Below, one piece after another: positions 7,095 to 10,561 of a stretch of 10,561 bases of DNA. The position numbers and the translations under genes were made by a program. How positions within the stretch are numbered: the stretch's first letter is position 1; each line of letters starts with the position of its first letter. The notes below the pieces were generated by a model that made no database searches, was not told the DNA's origin, and worked only from the letters and a program-made list of their open reading frames with translations. This stretch comes from Opitutaceae bacterium (GTDB lineage Bacteria; Verrucomicrobiota; Verrucomicrobiia; Opitutales; Opitutaceae): contig JAISTY010000099.1 of assembly GCA_031272375.1 (NCBI GenBank), positions 1 through 10,561 of the forward strand. The letters are read 5' to 3'.

Positions 7095-8303
7095 CTACTC
7101 GTCGCCCCGCCAGACGCCCGCGGCCTTTCCTATCAGCTCCCGCTGCTCCCGCGTCCATTTCCCGGCGCGCGCAAGAAAGGCCGCGTAGCCCCGCACCGCC
7201 GGATGCGCCCGTGCGTTGACCCCCAGCGACCCCAGCGCCGACCGCAGCACCGCCTCCTGCGCGAGCCGCGTCAGCGTGTCGCCCTCCGCCGTCTTCCCCG
7301 GATAATCCGCGTATTCCACCGCCGACGCCACCCGCTCCACCCACTCGAAACGCCCCGACGCGAAAAACCGCCCCCACAGCACGTCCAGCTCCTGCGACGA
7401 ACGCGGAACGCCCGCCGAAAGCTCCGGCCACCCGAACTCCCGCACCGGCGCGCTGTCCTCCCACAACGTCTCCCCGCACCACGCCGGACGGCTCTTCGTC
7501 CGCCTCAAAAAATACCCCATCGCGAACTCCAGCCCCACCCGCCTCAGCCCCTCCGCCCCGTCATACGCCCGCGCGAACAGCGGTTGCAGCCACTCATTGT
7601 CGCGCAGCACCTGGTCGTAAAAACCCAGCAGCACCGCCATCGCCCCGTCCAGCTGCCGCGGACTCATGCCCGAAAAATGCCCTTCCAGCCCCGACAGCAG
7701 CAACGCCGGCGTCGGCTGCGAGTAATACCGCATCAGCCACTCGTTCCGGTTGAAACCCGCCGCCGGCTCCAACCACACGAACGGCGCCACCTCGACCGAG
7801 TCCCTCAACTCCGTCTCCGCCCCGGCCACCCGGTCGCGCACAACCGCACGGATCTCGTGCCGCCCCGTCCGCGCCGCGTTCTCCTCCCAATACGTCAGCT
7901 GCACATCGGGAAACACCAGCGTCCGCGACGACGGCACCTTGCCGCGCCGCGCGACCTGGTTCGCCGCCCGCTCCACGCTCCCGTCCGGCTTCCGAATCTC
8001 CACGTCGAAATCAACGCTCATGTCGCCGTCCCCGTCCAGCGTCTGCCCGCGCGAAAGCACAAAAATCCGTATCCGTTGCCCGAGAAACAGGGCCGTCGGC
8101 TTGGAAAACGCCATCCCCTGCCCGACGTCCACCGAACGCAGAAACAAATCCGCGAGATGCGGCTGCGTCGTCACGACCAACATGGGGTTGAAATCCGACG
8201 CCATCGCGTGCGCCTCCGTCACCAACGCCCCCGGCGCGTTCCCCCCGGCGCAAAGCCCCGCGATGACACACCCCCCCTGCAAAAGTTTTCTTGTGTTGAG
8301 CAT
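7095..8303 (-). CDS. Exported protein of unknown function
   Basis: I do not recognise a named family. The frame stays open upstream to 8405, but I choose the ATG at 8303 because it gives 402 residues with a Sec-type signal peptide (MLNTRKLLQ, then hydrophobic GGCVIAGLCAGG, possible cleavage near AHA, residues 31-33). Neither early Cys lies in a good lipobox, so a lipoprotein is unlikely. Residues about 70-172 alternate beta-type segments: RIRIFVLSRG, an acidic DGDGD, VDFDVEIRKPDGSV, then GRHEIRAVVRD and ELRDSVEV, suggesting an Ig-like beta-sandwich. Residues about 175-402 look helical and include RNEWLMRYYSQP, the motif ELDVLWGRFFASGRFEWVERV (starting at about 305) and KWTREQRELIGKAAG near the end. 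Similar LDxLWxxFFATG-type segments occur, as I recall, in uncharacterised bacterial proteins. A periplasmic or surface location is inferred. It is divergent from the propeller gene at 8534 and 206 nt upstream of glnN, with no shared role evident. Confidence 0.75.
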   Translation of the reverse strand: MLNTRKLLQGGCVIAGLCAGGNAPGALVTEAHAMASDFNPMLVVTTQPHLADLFLRSVDVGQGMAFSKPTALFLGQRIRIFVLSRGQTLDGDGDMSVDFDVEIRKPDGSVERAANQVARRGKVPSSRTLVFPDVQLTYWEENAARTGRHEIRAVVRDRVAGAETELRDSVEVAPFVWLEPAAGFNRNEWLMRYYSQPTPALLLSGLEGHFSGMSPRQLDGAMAVLLGFYDQVLRDNEWLQPLFARAYDGAEGLRRVGLEFAMGYFLRRTKSRPAWCGETLWEDSAPVREFGWPELSAGVPRSSQELDVLWGRFFASGRFEWVERVASAVEYADYPGKTAEGDTLTRLAQEAVLRSALGSLGVNARAHPAVRGYAAFLARAGKWTREQRELIGKAAGVWRGDE

Positions 8304-8444
8304 GATACTGCCGCCGCAACCTGCCCGTCCCCGCAAAACCGTCCACCCAAAACAAAATCGCACCCCAAAACCGCGCTCCCCATCCCCACACCCCGCAAAT
8401 CTCACCCATAAGTCCTATTCCCCGTCCCCTCTCCCCGCCGCGCC

Positions 8445-8480
8445 CTTTGTGCCCTCCGTGTTCTTCGTGTTCCTTGTGTT
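8445..8480 (+). repeat. Tandem array of four 9-bp units, CTYYGTGNN family
   Basis: The units are CTTTGTGCC, CTCCGTGTT, CTTCGTGTT and CCTTGTGTT, in perfect 9-bp register without spacers. The array sits in the divergent intergenic region 8304-8533 and abuts a different 7-bp array on its right. Related units occur within the following gene (8552-8578) and, inverted, at the end of the PEP-CTERM gene (4491-4508). Confidence 0.75.
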
Positions 8481-8522
8481 TAATTCTTAATTTCCAACTC
8501 CTAATTCCTAATTTCTAATTTC
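8481..8522 (+). repeat. Tandem array of six 7-bp units, consensus TAATTYC
   Basis: The units are TAATTCT, TAATTTC, CAACTCC, TAATTCC, TAATTTC and TAATTTC; only the third is strongly diverged. The array is strikingly AT-rich for this genome, begins directly after the 9-bp array, and ends 11 nt before the ATG at 8534. Being the only AT-rich sequence upstream of that gene, it may provide promoter-like hexamers or an unstructured leader, but no good -35/-10 pair can be assigned. Confidence 0.75.
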
Positions 8523-8533
8523 CGCCGCCTCCC

Positions 8534-10561
8534 ATGAATCGCCTCCCCCTCCTCTGTGCCCTCTGTGTCTCTGTGGTTCACTCCGCCGCCGCCCTCAACG
8601 CCTCCACCGGCCCCGGCATCCGCCTCTCCTGGCACCCCTCCCCGTCCGCCGCCCAAATCCTCCTCAAACAAAACGTCTATCTCGCCGACCCCGCCATCCA
8701 CGTCGCCCCCGACGGCTCCACCCTCCTCGCCTCCCACTCCTACTTCGGCGGTCAATACTCCGAGGTCCCCGCCGCCAACATCACCCTCACCCCCACCAAA
8801 CTCTTCCGCTCCACCGACGCCGGCGCCTCCTGGTCCCCCGCCGCCGAATGGCCCCGCTCCCAGCACGCCTCCTTCTTCAACCACAACGGCACCCTCTACT
8901 CCCTCTACACCGTCCGCTTCGACGTCCCCGGCGACGCCCGCGCCGCCGCCCACACCGCCATCCGCAAATCCACCGACAACGGCCTCACCTGGACGCCCGA
9001 CACCCCCGCCGACGCCTCCGCGCCCGGCTACCTCCGCTCCGGCTCCCTCTCCACCCCCAAAACCCCCGTCATCCACAACAACCGCGTCTGGATCTCCGCC
9101 GGTGCCGGACAAATCCTCTCCGCCTCCCTCGACGCCGACCTCATGCTCCCCGCCTCCTGGGCTTACCGCTCCACCGGCATTTCCGCCTCCGAGGACAACG
9201 TCCCCGCGTCCTGGCCCCAAGGCATGACCGCCCAATTCAAACTCTGGTCCGAGGCCCAAATCGTCGCCTCCCCCGCGACCGGCGTCGTCACCCTCCCCAA
9301 AATCCAAATGAAAGGCTCCACGCCCTCGACCACCCCGCCCGTCCCCCATTCCTACCAAACGCCCCACACCGCCCTCCTCCGCTACAACGCCCACAACACC
9401 GCCCCGACCCTCGACCCCGCCAACGGCTTCGTCCCGCTCCCCGGCACCGAGCAGAAATTCGCCGCCACCCACGACCCCGTCTCCGGCAAATTCCTCGCCC
9501 TCACCAACACCGTCCTCCCCGCCTTTGAGAAAAAACAGGACCCAAAACACCCCGGCCAATACCTCCACGAACTCGTCCGCAACACCGCCACCCTCTACAC
9601 CTCCGCCGACCTCCTCCACTGGGACCTCGAAAAAATCATCCTCCACTCCGACAACGTGGACCACGACGCCTGGCAGTATTTCAACTGCCTCCCCCACGGC
9701 CCCGACCTCCTCGTCGCCTCCCGCACCGCCTTTCGCACCCCGGAGGACGCCCACGACACCCCGCGCGGCCACGACTCCAACCTCCTCACCTTCCACCGCG
9801 TCCCCGCCTTCCGCTCCCTCGTCCCCGTCCACCGCCTCAAAATCGAAAACGCCACCGTCACCCGCGCCGAACTCACCGACCACGACCCCGCCCCCCTCGG
9901 CAACTTCGTCCTCGGCCCGCAACCGCGACAACCCGCCGCCCTCGCCCACGACCCCGGCTCCGGCAACATTTACATCCTCCAGACCGACGGCGCCGTCCTC
10001 CTCTGCGACCCCCTCGGCAACCTCCTCGGACAAGCCGCCGCCATCCCCGCCGCCCTCGCCTCCGCCGCCTCCCTCGAAATCCCCCAATCCCCGACAACCC
10101 GCCGCGCCTGGAACCAACCCGGCTCCGGCGACTGGTCCGACCCGCGCAACTGGCACTACTTCTCCCGCCCCGACACCCCCGCCGAAACCGCCGTCCTCGG
10201 CACCGCCGCCACCGCGCCCGCCACCCTCACCCTCAACCAGTCCCTCACCCTCAACGCCCTTGAGTTCCGCAACCCCAACCCCCTCACCCTCGCCGCCGGC
10301 AACTGCGTCGCCGGCAACGGCGCCCTCCTCTCCTCCGGCGCCCTTGTCCTCGCCCCGAACCCCGGCACCGCCGCGCCCCCGTCCCTCACCGTCCACCAAG
10401 GCAACCACACCCTCGCCGTCCCGCTCACCTTCGCCGCCAGCGCCTCCCTCGCCATCGCCGCCGCCTCCTCCCTCAACATCACCGCAACCCTCGCCACCGC
10501 CCACCCGCTCCTCCTCGACATTGACCTCGCCGGCCAACCCCCCGACACCCCGCCGCTCGCC
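8534..10561 (+). CDS. Secreted sialidase-like (Asp-box) beta-propeller fused to a PATR/PEP-CTERM-type module, 3' end missing
   Basis: The frame runs uninterrupted for 676 codons to the right edge. Residues 1-20 (MNRLPLLCALCVSVVHSAAA) form a Sec signal peptide. Residues about 45-425 resemble sialidase-family propellers: Asp boxes STDAGASW (93-100) and STDNGLTW (146-153), a weaker third TSADLLHW (356-363), and the late block WQYFNC...SRTAF (380-400) with HDSNLLTFHRV (413-423), which I recall from 'exo-alpha-sialidase' proteins of Planctomycetes and Verrucomicrobia. The early segment YLADPAIHVAPDG (49-61) lacks the Arg of the classical FRIP/YRIP motif, so true sialidase activity is doubtful. From about residue 524 comes RAWNQPGSGDWSDPRNW, then low-complexity beta-strand sequence (LTLNQSLTLNALEF), matching the entry module of PATR proteins. 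A C-terminal PEP-CTERM signal is expected beyond the window. The likely job is binding or cleaving a glycan outside the cell. No Shine-Dalgarno is seen; the ATG is set by the signal peptide. Confidence 0.85.
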   Translation, partial: MNRLPLLCALCVSVVHSAAALNASTGPGIRLSWHPSPSAAQILLKQNVYLADPAIHVAPDGSTLLASHSYFGGQYSEVPAANITLTPTKLFRSTDAGASWSPAAEWPRSQHASFFNHNGTLYSLYTVRFDVPGDARAAAHTAIRKSTDNGLTWTPDTPADASAPGYLRSGSLSTPKTPVIHNNRVWISAGAGQILSASLDADLMLPASWAYRSTGISASEDNVPASWPQGMTAQFKLWSEAQIVASPATGVVTLPKIQMKGSTPSTTPPVPHSYQTPHTALLRYNAHNTAPTLDPANGFVPLPGTEQKFAATHDPVSGKFLALTNTVLPAFEKKQDPKHPGQYLHELVRNTATLYTSADLLHWDLEKIILHSDNVDHDAWQYFNCLPHGPDLLVASRTAFRTPEDAHDTPRGHDSNLLTFHRVPAFRSLVPVHRLKIENATVTRAELTDHDPAPLGNFVLGPQPRQPAALAHDPGSGNIYILQTDGAVLLCDPLGNLLGQAAAIPAALASAASLEIPQSPTTRRAWNQPGSGDWSDPRNWHYFSRPDTPAETAVLGTAATAPATLTLNQSLTLNALEFRNPNPLTLAAGNCVAGNGALLSSGALVLAPNPGTAAPPSLTVHQGNHTLAVPLTFAASASLAIAAASSLNITATLATAHPLLLDIDLAGQPPDTPPLA
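8552..8580 (+). repeat. Copy of the CTYYGTGNN repeat inside the signal-peptide codons
   Basis: CTCTGTGCC, CTCTGTGT and CTCTGTGG followed by TTCA form three units of 9, 8 and 8 bp. They encode LCALCVSVVH, the hydrophobic core of the signal peptide of the propeller protein. The unit matches the intergenic array at 8445-8480 about 70 bp upstream, in the same orientation. Confidence 0.7.

Noticed and set aside
8304..8405. N-terminal extension of the exported protein to an ATG at 8405
   Set aside because: The 34 extra residues are Gly/Arg/Cys-rich and would place the signal peptide internally; the ATG at 8303 gives a normal N-terminus.
6894..8411. 505-codon plus-strand frame across the glnN upstream region and the exported-protein gene
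   Set aside because: It is Arg/Pro/His-rich without any motif. The opposite-strand frame has a signal peptide and normal amino-acid composition.
8445..8522. CRISPR array
   Set aside because: Units are 7 and 9 bp with no spacers, far from the repeat-spacer layout of CRISPR, and no cas gene is present.
8501..10537. 678-codon open frame on the minus strand
   Set aside because: It is the mirror of the propeller gene, Gly/Glu/Val-rich and low complexity, while the sense frame has a signal peptide, Asp boxes and a conserved late block.

Overview
The window looks like chromosomal DNA of a GC-rich verrucomicrobial bacterium, most likely of the Opitutaceae group. This rests on three things: a long type III glutamine synthetase, a large exported protein with passenger-type beta-strand repeats and a C-terminal PEP-CTERM sorting signal (exosortase system), and very strong use of C-ending codons (GCC, CTC, ACC, GGC). 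The taxonomic call is an inference; no rRNA or other marker gene is present.

Layout. (1) 2-1255 (+): the 3' part of an MFS_3-type efflux permease that enters from the left edge. It overlaps by 14 nt the start of a PaaI-like hotdog thioesterase (1242-1643), so the two are probably one transcript. (2) 1764-4523 (+): a 919-residue secreted PATR/PEP-CTERM protein. (3) 4524-4722: an intergenic stretch with a degenerate GTCCC tract and the strong intrinsic terminator of the next gene. (4) 4723-6888 (-): glutamine synthetase III (glnN), with an AT-rich upstream region at 6889-7094. (5) 7095-8303 (-): an exported protein of unknown function. (6) 8304-8533: a divergent intergenic region carrying two abutting tandem arrays, four 9-bp units and then six 7-bp units. 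(7) 8534 to the right edge (+): an incomplete secreted protein with a sialidase-like (Asp-box) beta-propeller joined to the same kind of GxW...NW beta-solenoid module found in the 1764 gene.

How the parts relate. The permease and thioesterase form a small transport/acyl-CoA unit. glnN does ammonium assimilation and appears independent of its neighbours. The two plus-strand exported proteins belong to the PEP-CTERM/exosortase surface-protein world; the second probably displays a carbohydrate-active or carbohydrate-binding propeller outside the cell.

The most unusual signal is a family of short tandem repeats with consensus CTYYGTGNN. One copy lies upstream of the propeller gene. A second copy lies inside that gene and encodes the hydrophobic core of its signal peptide. 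A third, inverted copy encodes the C-terminal tail of the PEP-CTERM protein, where an arginine-rich end is normally seen. None of the five visible start codons has a clear Shine-Dalgarno sequence. I see no RNA genes, CRISPR array, transposase or phage gene.
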